Under the pieces are notes generated by a model that was given only the letters and a program-made list of their open reading frames with translations, was not told the DNA's origin and did not search any database. A stretch of 64,000 nt of DNA, taken from contig NC_082602.1 in NCBI RefSeq assembly GCF_030936135.1, positions 26,601,965-26,665,964 on the forward strand. Reading direction: 5' to 3'. Positions 1 through 10,879 of the stretch are shown piece after piece. A program made the translations under genes and the position numbers. Position 1 is the first letter of the stretch; every line of letters starts with the position of its first letter. The DNA is from Gavia stellata. Taxonomy: Eukaryota > Chordata > Aves > Gaviiformes > Gaviidae.

Positions 1-424
1 CGGACATAGAGCACAGTGCAGGGGGTGCAGTGCCATGCTGTGTGCACACAAGTGGGGGTGCAGTGTAACGCCCTAGCGGGGAGCACTCGCAGAGCAGTGC
101 TGTGCAGCCCTGTGGAGGGGGCGAGCTGGGCCCTGCAGTGCTGTGCAGCACGGTCCCACCCCAAGGAGGGGGTGCCAGGTGCTGGAGGTGGGGCAGCGCA
201 AGTGGGAGCACCCCATGGAGGCAGGGCGGCGTGTGCAGCGTTCAGCCGGCAGCAGGGGTGCAGGAGGCTCCTGGGTTCCGGGCTGCTGAAAGTCCAACTC
301 TCCCGTTAAATATAAACCTGCTGATGGCCCTCACCCAGTTAACTGCTCCTGTGGCCGTGGCAGGTGCACACCCAACAGACAAGTGAGGCAAGATTCTCCC
401 GAGCCGCCTTCTCCCCCTGCCCAG
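1..424. other. GC-rich sequence upstream of SFXN2 coding exon 1 (5' intron or promoter-proximal)
   Basis: This stretch has no recognisable coding exon. It holds short repeated motifs: GGGGGTGCAGTG occurs twice near 20 and 53, and GCAGTGCTGTGCAGC occurs twice near 93 and 136. It ends in a pyrimidine tract followed by CAG at 422-424, a plausible splice acceptor, so it is probably the 3' part of an intron after a non-coding first exon that lies upstream of the window. I see no clear promoter. An unspliced 5' UTR is the alternative. Confidence 0.5.
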
Positions 425-436
425 AACCACGCTGAA

Positions 437-597
437 ATGGCCACTGTCCCCCTTGGCTTCAACATTGATGCCCCGCGCTGGGACCAGAGCACCTTCGTGG
501 GTCGCCTGAAGCATTTCCTCAACATCACCGACCCGCGGACGGTGCTGGTGCCAGAGGAGGAGCTGGACCGGGCCAAGGCCCTCGTGGAAGGCTGCAG
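437..597 (+). CDS. SFXN2: SFXN2 coding exon 1 (residues 1-53)
   Basis: Encodes [16 protein letters not shown] through EGC, followed by AG of the Arg54 codon. The exon probably begins at 425 after CCCAG, leaving 12 nt of 5' UTR. The frame stays open upstream to an ATG at 383, but alignment with the human N-terminus places the start at 437. The donor is CAG|GTGAGG and the intron phase is 2. Confidence 0.95.
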
Positions 598-3500
598 GTG
601 AGGGGCTGGGGTGCAGCTGGGTCAGGTGCCACCCCTGTGCCTGCGGCCGTACCCGACCACCCTGCAGGGCTGTGGGGGGATGGAGGCAGTCGTTCCTCAG
701 TGGGCACGCTGGGATGTAACATCTGTCTGAGGTGGTTTTGGGGGAGTTTCCCAGGCTTCTCCCAGGAGCCTCAAGCTGGGACAAGTTTCCCTTGTGGGAG
801 ATGTTTCCTCCACCTTTCATGTTTGGCACCCGGTGCTCTGCGTCCCGGCAGTGCCAGGTGCCGGTGGGGCTGTGGGGCTCCCCCTGATGAGCTCTGGGCT
901 TGCAGGGCCGGGCTGGTGCCGCCAGGAAGCAGCCAGGAGCAGCTGCTCTACGCCAAGAAGCTGTATGACTCGGCCTTCCACCCCGACAGCGGTGAGAAGA
1001 TGAACCTCATCGGGAGGATGTCCTTCCAGGTGCCGGGGGGCATGGCCCTCACTGGCTGCATGCTCCAGTTCTACCGGTGAGCCCCTGGGGACGCTGGGCT
1101 GGGGACGCAGCCCTGACAGCCCCTAGCCCCTTGAGGGGTCCCCGAGGGCTGAGGCACAGCCAGTCTGCCTCCTCCCAGGCTGGCTGCTGCCTGAGGCATG
1201 CCCACGGCTGCTGTGCTTGCCTCTGTCCCGTGGCCAAGCCCTGTGTCCTCATGCCCTATCGCCAGTGCCCCGCCTGTGGTGGAAGCATCATGGATCCTCC
1301 TGGCCCCAGGCATGGCTAGGGACGGTCTCACTTTGCCCTCAGCTCAGCTCTTCCTGGAGCCCCTGTAATGATTAACACAGCCAAGTCCTGCATGGCCACT
1401 GCTCTTGCTCCATGGACCACAACAGCCCCCAAAACTGAGGACCAAATATGTGCCCAGGCCAGGCTGCTCCAGCATCCCCAGCCCATGCTGACAGCTCCCT
1501 GCATTACCCTTCTGAAATGACTGCTGGGGGGGGTGAGGAATCCTGTCCCCAGTGCAGAGGATGTGTGGGACCGACACTGCCTTTCCCAGTGGATCCCCAT
1601 CCCACCCCTGTTTGCTGGACTGATTCGCTGGTTGCTGGTGAGGTCCAGCCTGTATGGGGCATCTCCCAGTGCTGATGGATCACCCTCTTCCCAGCCCATC
1701 TCCACCCTCCTGCATCCCAAAGCTTGCTCAGACCCACATCTCCCCATGTCCCTTCCTGCCTCACCTCAGTGTCCCTGAGACACCGGTAAGAGCCCAGGCG
1801 TCCTGGTCACGCCCAGAGCTGTCTCTGTCCCCGTGTGCCCCCTTCTTGCCGCTCCCATTGACAAAGGCTTATCTCAGCCCAGCAGGATGTCTGCCGCCCT
1901 GCTGAGAGCTGGGTCTTCCACCCCTCGCTGAGTGCCCTGCGGGGCTGGACCCCCTCCTGTGCTCCCCAAAGCCCTCTGGCAGCCAGGACCTCTGAGGTCA
2001 TTTCCCAGCTCTGCAAATGGCTCGTGGCTTTGCCGCAGTGCCTCAGTTTCCCCTGGGAGACACCAGGACAAGGGTATCTTGGCTGTCCCCCTGCCAAGCC
2101 TGGCCATGGCCACAGGCCAGCTGTCCCTGATGGCCCCCGGGTGCTCTCCTGGTCCCCTCCCTCCGCAGGACAGTGCCTGCTGTGGTTTTCTGGCAGTGGG
2201 TGAACCAGTCCTTCAACGCCATCGTCAACTACACCAACCGCAATGCTGCCTCCCCCATCTCGCTGAGGTGAGTGTGCCTCTGTGTCAGGACCCCCCTCAT
2301 GCCCCATAAAGACCCCTCCGTACCCTGTCTTGGGCACCAAAGGAATGGGATTGATGAGTTGATGTTTCTTTTCTCTCCCTTCTTTGCTAATCACTGTCCA
2401 GGCAAATCGGGGTGGCTTATGTCACGGCCACCGGTACAGCTCTGGCCACCGCGGTGGGACTCAACCTCTACACCAAGGTATGCTGGGATGGGGCCAGGTG
2501 GGGCAGCTGGCCTAATCCTGTCCTCCTGCCCTGATGCCAGCCTGTCTTCCGCAGCGAGCCCCTGCCTTGCTGGCCCGCTGGGTGCCCTTCGCAGCTGTGG
2601 CTGCTGCCAACTGTGTCAATATCCCCATGATGCGGCAACAGTAAGTGCCATGCACGGCCGGGGCACTCAAGGGACCCGGCTCCCTCCAAAGGCGAGCCAG
2701 TAGCAGCCGGGCTCCTGGGCTGCCTGGTCACCCTGCCGTGGTTTCCTGTCCTGGGGTCTGGAGGGAGTGGGAGGATGGGAGGGAGGTGAGCTGGGGTCTG
2801 CGCATTCACGGTGCCGGGTCTCTGGTGGAGGGTGCCAGGTGGGGTGGCTCAGCCCCTGCCTGGAGCAGGATTTTGGGCTGAGGATAGCCGTTCTGGGCTG
2901 GAAGATGTCTCAGACCCAAAGGTCTTCTGCATGTGGTCATGGAGAGCCCCAGTCCACGATGTCCTGGTGCTGGGACCCCCTAGATGGGGCCCATGTGAAG
3001 ACCTGTGTCTGCTGCTTGGGGTACCCTGCAGGTCACGGCACGGGGAGGTGGGGTGCTGTGCTGGGGACTGTCCCCTGGCTTGGCTGCAGGTCCCAGGTGG
3101 GTGTCTGTCCCCTGGACAGCTGGACCCTGTTCACAGCCATGCCCTGAAGATGGCAGCATTGGCTGGGCTGGGGACTGCGGCACCCCAAGGCGATGGAGCC
3201 CCGTGCCCTGGGGCCAGGGCTGGGGGTGGCCAGGGCTGCTGTGCCAGCGCAGCATGGAGGACTCCTTGGCATCCCCTCACCCCATTGCTGTGTCCTCCTC
3301 ACGACTCACTGGCCATCCCGGCCTCCACTTACCACTGCCTGTCCCCTCCAGGGAAATCATCAATGGGGTGACAGTGACGGACGGGGACAACAATGAGCTC
3401 GGCTGCTCCAGGGTGAGTCTCAGGATGGGGGTCCAGGTCGGGGCACAGTGTGATGGGGGCTCACCCACTGCCCTTGCTTGCAGAGAGCGGCGGTGAAGGG

Positions 3501-5337
3501 CATTGCGCAGGTTGTGGTGTCCAGGATCACCATGGCGGCACCAGGCATGAGTGAGTGCGGGGCAAGAGGGCGGGGGGCTGGACCAGGGGCTCCCCCGGGA
3601 CCTGCTGCCTCGCCTTCTTCTGCCTCAGTTTCCCCCTGGGAAGAAGAGGGAGGGTGGCTTTGCATCCTGGGTGGCGTTTGGTCTCATCTCACCGGTGGAG
3701 CTGGTCTCCCCATCCTGCCATTCCCATTGGAGCCTCCCGAGCCCCCAGCCCTCCCCATTCCAACCCACAGCCCGTGGGGGATGTGGGGCACTCCCGTGGT
3801 GGTCGGGCCCCATGAGGACACCCCTTTGCACTCTCTGGCCCTGGCTCCTTGCCCCACAGCCCCACATCCTCTTGCCTTCATGAGACCCTTGCCATGCTGC
3901 AAGACAGGCAGGAGGGAAGGGAACGTGAGGAGTACAGAGCGTGCTGCCCGGACAGTGGAGGGATGGGGGCCCTGTGCCAGATCCCTGCCAGGAGCAAACA
4001 CCCAGCAGCCCCCAGGATAACCAGCCACTGCCATGGCCTCTGGGAGGAGGGTCCTGCTGGGGCAGCCCTGCGGGCTGGCTTGGGGGGGGGCCTGACCACT
4101 TCTCTCTGCAACCTAGTTATTTTGCCCATCATCATGGAGCGGCTGGAGAAATTCCCCTTCATGCAGGTAAGCCCATGTTTCTCCTGCCACGGTTTTCCAG
4201 TGGGTCCTGCAGTCCCCCAGCCCTGCTCCCCAGCTGTCAAGATGCTGGGGATAAAATGGGGGGGTTGCTGAGCCTGGCTTGCTTTGCCCCCTATTCGAGT
4301 AACTGGTACACCAAAGGTCTCTCGGGTGCCGTGGAGAGGCTGCGGGAGGGTGGCAGGGGTCAGTGGCACCTCAGAGGTAACACCTCTGAAGCATTCAGCC
4401 CTGTTGAGGGGAGAAGTCTCCCTACCCCATGACCAGGGCTTGCGGTGAGGCTGGGGACTCACTCCCGGCTCTTTCCTTGCAGCGGATCCGGGTTCTCCAT
4501 GGGCCTCTGCAGGTGCTGCTGTGCGGGGGCTTGTAAGTATCTTGCTGCTCGAGAGCCCGTGGGTGCCCAGAGTGTGGCTTTGATGGGTGCTTGAAATCAC
4601 CCCAGAAAAAAGACCTCTTTCCCAGCAGGGGATGGCAAAGCTGCTTGCCTTTCAGCCTGGGCTTTCCCCAGTTCCTGGGAGTTGTGGGGCATGAGCAGCA
4701 CCTCTGGGGCTGAGATCCCTGCGGCTGGCGGGCAAACGGGCTGTGATCGCCAACTCTAATGCTCAGCTCTTCTCTGTCCCACAGCCTCGTGTTCATGGTG
4801 CCGGCAGCCTGCGCCCTGTTCCCACAGAGATGGTACCTGTCACACTATTTCCCCCTCCTGTGTGGGACCTTGGGAGCCTTCCTCCTCCCCTAGCTCTTCT
4901 CTGCCCATCCCAGGAGAAGCATGATGAGCACCCACCCTTCAAGCCGAGGCGGTGCCTGCCTGTACACACTGGTGCCCTGGGCAGCAGGATAGCGTGTGCC
5001 TTTCCTGCTCTGCGAGCTCTGTGCTGGGAGCAATGGGACCCCCAGCCCCATGGGCAGCTCTCTGCCCCCCAGCACAGGGAGCAGTGGATGCCAGGGATGG
5101 GTGGTGGGTCTTGATGTGAGCCTGCAAGATCCCAGGGACTGCAGGGGACCTCGAATGGCAATGGGCAGGAAGGGTGGCCTGACTGGGGGTCAGGGAGGAG
5201 GATCGCGGGTCTCAATGTCTATCCCCTCTCCCCACAGCTCCCTTGCGCTGGCTGACCTCGAGCTGGAGCTGCGTGACAGCATTGTGGCCAAGCATGGGGA
5301 CAAAGTGCCATACGTCTATTTTAACAAGGGACTGTGA
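437..5337 (+). CDS. SFXN2: Sideroflexin-2, complete coding region in 11 exons
   Basis: The exons are 437-597, 906-1076, 2169-2267, 2402-2477, 2555-2640, 3352-3412, 3484-3550, 4117-4166, 4483-4532, 4785-4832 and 5238-5337. All introns are GT-AG, and the joined frame is 322 codons plus TGA, the same length as human SFXN2. Sideroflexins are inner mitochondrial membrane proteins; SFXN1 and SFXN3 carry serine, and SFXN2 is linked to iron and heme handling and one-carbon metabolism. Family hallmarks seen here are [14 protein letters not shown] at the N-terminus, [19 protein letters not shown] (about 70-88), [10 protein letters not shown] (about 131-140), [10 protein letters not shown] (about 188-197) and the C-terminal PYVYFNKGL. 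Hydrophobic segments near 92-120, 147-165, 176-192, 226-250 and 268-286 fit the multi-pass fold, and no cleavable signal is expected. The start at 437 matches the human start position exactly. SFXN2 is preferred over SFXN1 or SFXN3 because of the N-terminus and the WBP1L neighbour. Confidence 0.97.
906..1076 (+). CDS. SFXN2: SFXN2 exon 2 (residues 54-110)
   Basis: Follows acceptor TTGCAG at 900-905 and completes Arg54. It encodes the conserved block AGLVPPG, the [17 protein letters not shown] signature, and the first hydrophobic segment [14 protein letters not shown]. The donor is CCG|GTGAGC, phase 2. Confidence 0.96.
2169..2267 (+). CDS. SFXN2: SFXN2 exon 3 (residues 111-143)
   Basis: Follows acceptor CCGCAG. 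It encodes [20 protein letters not shown] and then [12 protein letters not shown]. The Asn-rich NYTNRN motif is a hallmark of sideroflexins. The donor is AG|GTGAGT, phase 2. The 1092 bp intron before it is the longest in this gene. Confidence 0.96.
2402..2477 (+). CDS. SFXN2: SFXN2 exon 4 (residues 144-169)
   Basis: Follows acceptor GTCCAG and encodes [19 protein letters not shown], then LNLYTK. This is a small-residue-rich transmembrane helix matching the human TATTTAVATAVGMN segment. The donor is AAG|GTATGC, phase 0. Confidence 0.95.
2555..2640 (+). CDS. SFXN2: SFXN2 exon 5 (residues 170-197)
   Basis: Follows acceptor CCGCAG and encodes [20 protein letters not shown], then VNIPMMRQ. It is nearly identical to the human block. 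The preceding intron is only 77 bp. The donor is CA|GTAAGT, phase 2. Confidence 0.96.
3352..3412 (+). CDS. SFXN2: SFXN2 exon 6 (residues 198-218)
   Basis: Follows acceptor CTCCAG. It encodes [20 protein letters not shown], corresponding to the variable hydrophilic loop of human SFXN2 that ends in the conserved SR. The donor is AGG|GTGAGT, phase 0. Confidence 0.94.
3484..3550 (+). CDS. SFXN2: SFXN2 exon 7 (residues 219-240)
   Basis: Follows acceptor TTGCAG after a 71 bp intron. It encodes [20 protein letters not shown] then GM, matching human RAAAIGITQVVISRITMSAPGM. The donor is ATGA|GTGAGT, phase 1. Confidence 0.96.
4117..4166 (+). CDS. SFXN2: SFXN2 exon 8 (residues 241-257)
   Basis: Follows acceptor ACCTAG, the only non-CAG acceptor in the gene. 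It encodes [16 protein letters not shown]; the MERLEK core is conserved. The donor is CAG|GTAAGC, phase 0. Confidence 0.95.
4483..4532 (+). CDS. SFXN2: SFXN2 exon 9 (residues 258-273)
   Basis: Follows acceptor TTGCAG and encodes [16 protein letters not shown]. It matches human KVKVLHAPLQVMLSGC. The donor is CTT|GTAAGT, phase 2. Confidence 0.95.
4785..4832 (+). CDS. SFXN2: SFXN2 exon 10 (residues 274-289)
   Basis: Follows acceptor CCACAG and encodes [15 protein letters not shown], the last transmembrane helix. The donor is ATG|GTACCT, a weak match to consensus after the GT, but it is the only one that joins in frame to give [10 protein letters not shown], equivalent to human KCELPVSYLE. Confidence 0.92.
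5238..5337 (+). CDS. SFXN2: SFXN2 exon 11 (residues 290-322, stop)
   Basis: Follows acceptor CCACAG. It encodes [20 protein letters not shown], then [12 protein letters not shown] and TGA at 5335-5337. The YVYFNKGL terminus is the conserved end of sideroflexin-2. Confidence 0.97.
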
Positions 5338-6235
5338 ATGGAGACTACCTCAGGAGCCATCGCACCCCTCCGGCCCCCTGCCACCACCAGCCCCGTGTCC
5401 CCTGAGTGTGGCTCAGAGGCACGGTCCAGCCAGATCTGCCCCCCAGCCCAGCACAGTCTCTGCTGCCTCCTCCCCCTGGAGAGGCAGGATCTGGCTCTGC
5501 GTGCCCAGCTTGCAGCACTTTAGCTTGTCCTGAGCCTCCCCCCATCTGCTGCTGGCTGTGTCCCTGCCTCCCCACATCCCTCTTGCCCTGGGCGATGGCT
5601 GCATTTCCCGTGCCTTCCTCCTGCCCTGCGGAGGATGATCTGCCCAGTCTGTCTGAGCCTCCTGAGGTCACTGGGCTCAGCCCCGCAAGGCATCAGGCTC
5701 TTTCCTTTGGGGCTTAGAGCACGGTCCTGTCCTACCTCCAAAAGCAGGTGCCCTGCCATTGTACAAGGAACCAAACCACATTGCTGCCTTAAACCACCAC
5801 AGTGGCCTCTTACCAAGAGCTGGATCACGCCTTGGCAAGCAGGAAGGGACCTGTCCCCTCTGCACAGGGAACAAACACCCCAAAGTCCAGGGACCAATGC
5901 TTGGACCATGCCTTCCTTGCTCTAAGGTTCAGGTTTTATTCACTTTGTGATTGCCACAATCCAGGAGAGAAATAGCTAATTGTTTTTAAGCTCTAATTTT
6001 TGTGATCTACCCATTCCTCTGAGCACGAGAGCCAGCCAACACCCTTGTCCTGCATCTCACTGTCCCCACAGGACCTGCAGCTTTGGGGAACAGTTGACTC
6101 TGGGCCCCCTTGGATGGGGGGAAGGAGACACAGGAATCACAAAGCTGTCAAGGCAGTAACTCAGGCTCTGAAAGCAGCACTGTAAATGACGGAGAGGAGG
6201 GTTGAAAAATAAAATGCAGTGATTTTTAAAAAACA
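5338..6235 (+). other. SFXN2: SFXN2 3' UTR
   Basis: A non-coding stretch of about 0.9 kb runs from the stop codon to the first canonical AATAAA and its predicted cleavage site. It contains no recognised repeat. The 3' boundary is inferred from the signal alone. Confidence 0.7.
6208..6213 (+). terminator. SFXN2: Polyadenylation signal AATAAA for SFXN2
   Basis: This is the first canonical AATAAA after the SFXN2 stop codon. A CA cleavage candidate lies near 6234 and GT-rich sequence (GCTGTGGGTTCTG, then GGTATGTGGGTCTC) follows, as expected for a vertebrate poly(A) site. Confidence 0.7.
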
Positions 6236-9200
6236 GCTGTGGGTTCTGCTTCCCTGGGCAGGGCTGGTATGTGGGTCTCATGCCTGCCTGGAAAAAGAAA
6301 GATGCGGGCTCTGTTTCTGACCAGGCACCAGGGTGAGGGTCAGCGCAGGAACCAGGAGAAGGAGGAAGAGCCGTGAGGCTCTGCAAGGGCTGGCATGAGC
6401 TCTGAAACCCTTAGGCATCCCATGCAGCCTTCCCTGAGAGGTTCTTGGGGCTGCAAACAGTCCTGAGGCAAGTGACAAAGGGAGGTGACAGTGCAGTGCT
6501 GTGCTCATGGTGACTCTCGTCCCATCGGGGGGACTGGGAGATGACACTGGGTGACCTGTGGGTGCTGTTTGTCTTAGCCAGGCAGTGTTTGCATGATGCT
6601 AGCCTGGGCCTGCCATGAGGCCTCTCCCACCCAAAAGAAGAGCAGCTTGAGTTTGCTGCAGCCTATTTTTGGAGGAGGAAGGAGCCCTAGAGTTTAGCAC
6701 AAGTCCTGGGCTGAAGTCCCCACCCTCAAACAGCTGCGTCCAGGCTCTCTGCTTGCTGATGAACGTCCCTCAGTGGACAAGCGTGTTTCTAACCAGCTGT
6801 ATGATGTGGCTGCTCCGAGAGCCCCATGGCCCATCAGATGGTTCACACTCAGCCAGGGATACGTGTCAGATCCTCAAGGGCAGGAGCATCCCCACATCAG
6901 CCACATGCCATGTCCAAATGGAGACGTAGGGTCTGCAGCCAAAGGGCTTTCTGGCATTAACCACTTGGCTCCTACAGAGAGAGCAGCCAAACCCAAAATG
7001 TACATCTTGAAGGGCCAAGCTGTATCCACAGCAGGTTTGCTTCTGCCCAAGCTGCAACAGGCAGAGGATAATATCTCCAATCACATGTAGCTGCAGCTAG
7101 AAAGCTGCACAAGAGCTCTGAAATAATTAATAGGTCAGTGGAAAGTAGGAAAACATGTTCAAACTTGTGTATCTGTTCCCTGGGCATTATTAGATCTCTT
7201 GTTAATGTGCAATTAAAATAATAGATAAGCACATGAAATGAAACAGATGTCACTCCTGTTGGGAGTGGGAAGAAGCCACAAGGAGACATCTCTGCTCTCT
7301 GCTTTTCTTAAGCTCCCTTAATTCAAGCTGCTCTTGCCCTACACCCAAAACTGTTTTGAGCAATTTCAGAAAGGTACCTGTAGCAGCCTGGGCTGTATTT
7401 CGGTCCAAGGTGCCTCTGGTATACTCGGGAGCATGGCGATGCTTGTAGAACAATGTGCCGCAGCACCCTAAAACTGCCCTTCCCCTGCGCACTGCAGCCC
7501 TGCTCTCGCTTTGACCCTTCTTGCATTTGCAGTGCATGGGGGGCTCGGCAGGGCAGGGGGCTCTACAGCCAGTGATGCCAGGGCAGCATCCACCCGAAGC
7601 CAAGGCTGGGACCACGGTGGGAAAGCCTCAGCAGTTTTGTCACTCCTTTTTTCCTATCCCTAGCCATACTGCCTGAAGAGCTATTGCTATCTCGCGCCAG
7701 CTCTCCCCCTGCCCTGGGGAGTGGGACATGGTGCAGTTTGTTGCTCTTGGCCAGAGGAAGAGGGCTGCTCTGGGCTTGGAGGATCGGCAAACCATCTTCA
7801 AGCAGACCTCCCCCCTGAGCTTATAGCAGTGGATTCCCTCTTCAGATCGACATGGATTTATGCCAGCTGACAGTTTAGCTGAGCGGGGTTTCTAGGTTTC
7901 TAGGTTGTAGCTGGAATCTCCCCCAGAGGATTCAAGTTATCTCAACAGCTCACAGCACTCCGCCGTCGGGAGATGGTCGCTGCAGCCAGTGCCTGACTGC
8001 ACTCCGCAAAACCACAATAACTCCCCAGCCTGCCTTGGTCTTGCTGGGGAGCAGACGGGTCGCAACCAAGCTGTGGCCACCAAGTCCCCATGCTGCCAAG
8101 GGTGGCTCCAGCCAGCCCTGCCTCCATTTCCCATTGCTGCAACAGAAAGAAAACCTCATTGCCAGGAGTCAGAGCTGGACTCATCCCTGTTTGGGAAGAG
8201 CTGCAAGTGTTAATTGCTCTCCAGCAATGAGTCACACCTGATCTGGGCTTGTCCTGCCTTCTCCCTGCTGTGCCTCTAATTTCAGGGCTAGCTAGGAACA
8301 GGAATAAAGCTCCTTTAATAACTGCGTGGCCAAAATGTCAGTGCTCCAGCACGTTTACAACCTCCCTTCAAAAGATAACCAGACCAAAGACATCATGTTG
8401 GGCTGCAGCAGAGTCTGGGGAGGGGCTGGGGAGGCATGGGAGACTGCGGGGCTCCTCTGAGGCATCGGCAACCCCAGCAGGCAGGCTTGGCTCACTGCTC
8501 CTTGCCCAAAGGCTGGTGGAGGTTGGTGAACTGGCTGCCTACAGAGAGAGGAACAAGCGGTGTGCACGGGCAATGGGTTAACACCCGCCAGCCCATGCCA
8601 GCAGCAGGCGGGTGAGCTGATCCAGCGGGGTTAGGTGTGCCCCAAGTACTGCCCTGATTGAAAAATGCCAGGGTAGGAGATAAGCTGCTAAGTCAATTAT
8701 TCTCTTCTGGCTTTTCTTAATGTGTTATCTGAGCATTTGATAAACCTCGTCATGCCAATCCGGCATGGAGGCTGCCAGGCGCACCAGGAGTGGTGGTGTA
8801 GAAAGCCTCTGCCACCGCCCCAGAAACATGGGCCATCTCCTCCGCGCTGTGAATTTACCCCAAGCGCCAGTGCCCCCGCTGCTCCCAGGGGTGCAAGGCT
8901 GGGCAAGGGACCGCTGTTGGGGACACGCTGGGACCCAGCCACGGTGGGAGATCCTCTTCTCCATGCTGCTCCCTTCTCCCGACGGGGCTGGCACCAACGC
9001 GTGGCTGCCTGACAAGCGCCTCGAGTCCAGCCCCGTGCCGCTGCCACCATTTTAGCACCCTCTCCATGTTAAGCTCCCTGGTGTGGCCCAGGTCCGGGTG
9101 AGGTGTTTGGGTCTGGGGCTCTGTGGGTGCATTGGGGCGGAGGCTGAGCGGGGATCACAGCAACCGGTGTGACCAGGTGAATGGGGGATGAGTGCCTGGC

Positions 9201-9340
9201 TGCCATTGGGATGTCAGGGAGGCCGTAGCAGGCCAGAGGGTGTTTGTGCCCCCCGCTTTGTGCAGTGCCCAGTTCTGACCCCGGGGGTGCACTGCACTGG
9301 GGGTGCAGGACCAAGGGGCAGCCCCCCGCCCCTCCCTCCA
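6236..9340. other. Intergenic region between SFXN2 and WBP1L
   Basis: About 3.1 kb without a recognisable exon, RNA gene or repeat family. Open frames here are short, lie on both strands and show no family motifs. AT-richer islands near 7100-7250 and 8650-8760 could hold regulatory sequence, but nothing in the bases alone establishes this. Confidence 0.6.
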
Positions 9341-9349
9341 GCCAGTTCC

Positions 9350-9613
9350 GCCACTCACAATATGGCAGTCCTCGCCCAAACTGCAGGCTCCCTCCCCGGT
9401 GCGCCACACTCAAGATGGCAGCTCCCTCCGCGCAGACCCCGCCCCTCCCGGTTCTGCCCTAAGCGACAGCACGCCGAGCCAATGGCGGACCAAGTGGCGC
9501 GCCGTCCGCCCAATAGACGACCGGCTGGGGCGGGGCGGGGTGGGGGGTACCCCCTCGGCTCCCGTCCCGGGCCGCAGTCGGGCTGGGGAGGCGGGGAGCG
9601 GGGGGTGGGGGGG
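9350..9613 (+). promoter_or_regulatory. WBP1L: CpG-rich, TATA-less WBP1L promoter (upstream of exon 1a)
   Basis: A CpG-dense stretch immediately precedes WBP1L exon 1a. It contains CAAGATGGCAGC at 9411-9422 (YY1-like) and a second ATGGCAG near 9362. CCAAT boxes lie at 9479-9483 and 9510-9514. CCCCGCCCC lies near 9437-9445 and a double GC box GGGGCGGGGCGGGG at 9527-9540. No TATA box is seen. This is the usual architecture of a broadly expressed vertebrate gene. Confidence 0.8.
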
Positions 9614-9700
9614 ATGGCGAGGAGGCTTCGCGCCGCCATGGCCTTGCTGCTCTTCCAGGCCCTGCCCGAGGGGCTGCCGGCCAGCGTGGAGCCTGCTCAG
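9614..9700 (+). CDS. WBP1L: WBP1L exon 1a, signal-peptide-bearing N-terminus (residues 1-29)
   Basis: Encodes MARRLRAAMALLLFQALPEG then LPASVEPAQ, followed by donor CAG|GTAGGG in phase 0. It aligns with the human long-isoform start, which has the same MALLLxQALP core and an EPxQ end before the junction. Basic residues and then a hydrophobic core read as a signal peptide. WBP1L is a single-pass membrane protein of the WBP1/VOPP1 group whose cytoplasmic PPxY motifs bind WW domains of NEDD4-family ubiquitin ligases; it has been linked to CXCR4 signalling in blood cells. The frame is open upstream through an ATG at 9482, but that lies among promoter motifs, so 9614 is chosen. Confidence 0.93.
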
Positions 9701-10879
9701 GTAGGGGCTGCCCTGGGGGGGCGGTCTGGGGTCGCGCCGTGCTGGGGGGCTGTGTCCCTGGGGCGGGGGGCCGGCTGGGGGGGGGCGTGCAGGCCTGGGG
9801 GGGCGGCGGTGAGGACAGGGGGCTGCGCCCTCCGGGGTGAGGGAGGTGGCCTTTGGGGTAGGGGGTCAGACTGGGCTGACAGGGGCAGGAACGTGCATGG
9901 GGTGCCCGGGGCTCTTGGGGCTGGGGGGAAGAGGCTTTTGGGGGCCCGCCCAAGGTTTTGGGAGCCCCTGTGGCTTAAGTGAAGCTGGAGGAGATGCGGA
10001 GACCTAAGTTTGAGGGTGCTTGTGTGTCGTGGGGATGGAGATGTGTTGTAGGGATCTAGGTATGGGTGGCAGTGCCTCTTGGGGGTGCTTTGTACGGTAG
10101 GATGGCTGCAGGACCTGGAAGAAAGGTATGTGATGGTGGTCGACTGGAGATTATGGGAAAGATGGCTAAAGCGAGGGCAGAAGGCTTGAGCTGGCAGGTG
10201 TGCAGCGGCCTGCGGATGGAGGTGCATGTGTCTTTTGGGGGTGGCGACAGGGAAGAAGGTGGTATGTGAGGGGATGGGGCTGGAGGAAGTTTGGGATGAG
10301 CTGAAGAGTGGCTGTGGGGCAGCTGGCCAGAGGACCTGGGTCGGCAGGGAAATGGGACTTGCGTGGTGCTGCACAGGCCAGGTGAGCTGGTCTTCCTGCG
10401 GCAGAAGCTGTGGTGGGGAGGTTCAGTGCAAGCCTCCACGCAGAGGGAAGGATGAGGGAGCATGTTTCAACTGGGATGAGGGGAACTAGGCCTTGTCTTT
10501 GTAGGCTCTGACCACCTGCTTACTACCTTCTTCATGCCTGGAAAGGGATTCTCTTTACTTCATCTCTTTACTCTGTTTCCTGTCTATGCTGCAATGCGTA
10601 CCATTCAGATTTCCAGTGATGTTCTTGGGTCCCCCAGTGTAGACGCCTGTAAACCTCTCCCACCTTGATCTGTATGCTCAGTGTCACTAGGAGAGGACTG
10701 TAGTAGGCCAAGCAACCTGTGCACGACCTGGAGCTTGTTCTTTGTGGAGTTAAGATGTCTTTTTCATCCTATGTAGAACATAGATCGAATACGATGACTT
10801 CTGATTTGATGTGGTGTATTACTTATAAGGTACAAATCATAGTTTGCATTTGTTGAATGTCTGAGCCAGTGAGATGCTG

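Noticed and set aside
2031-2065. MIR-like GCCTCAGTTTCCCC in SFXN2 intron 2, with a second copy near 3624
   Set aside because: The shared block is only about 16-20 nt and the flanks do not match the SINE.
3878-4600. 240-codon minus-strand frame across SFXN2 exons 8 and 9
   Set aside because: It is the longest frame of the region but lies antisense over real exons and GC-rich intron, has no family motif and no promoter.
598-5237. Numerous 60-240 codon open frames on both strands within SFXN2
   Set aside because: They are by-products of GC-rich introns and exons. Only the frames joined by GT-AG junctions reproduce the 322-residue family protein.
9697-10374. 225-codon minus-strand frame after WBP1L exon 1a
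   Set aside because: It is Pro/Ser/His-rich, as expected when G-rich intron is read on the opposite strand; no domain seen.
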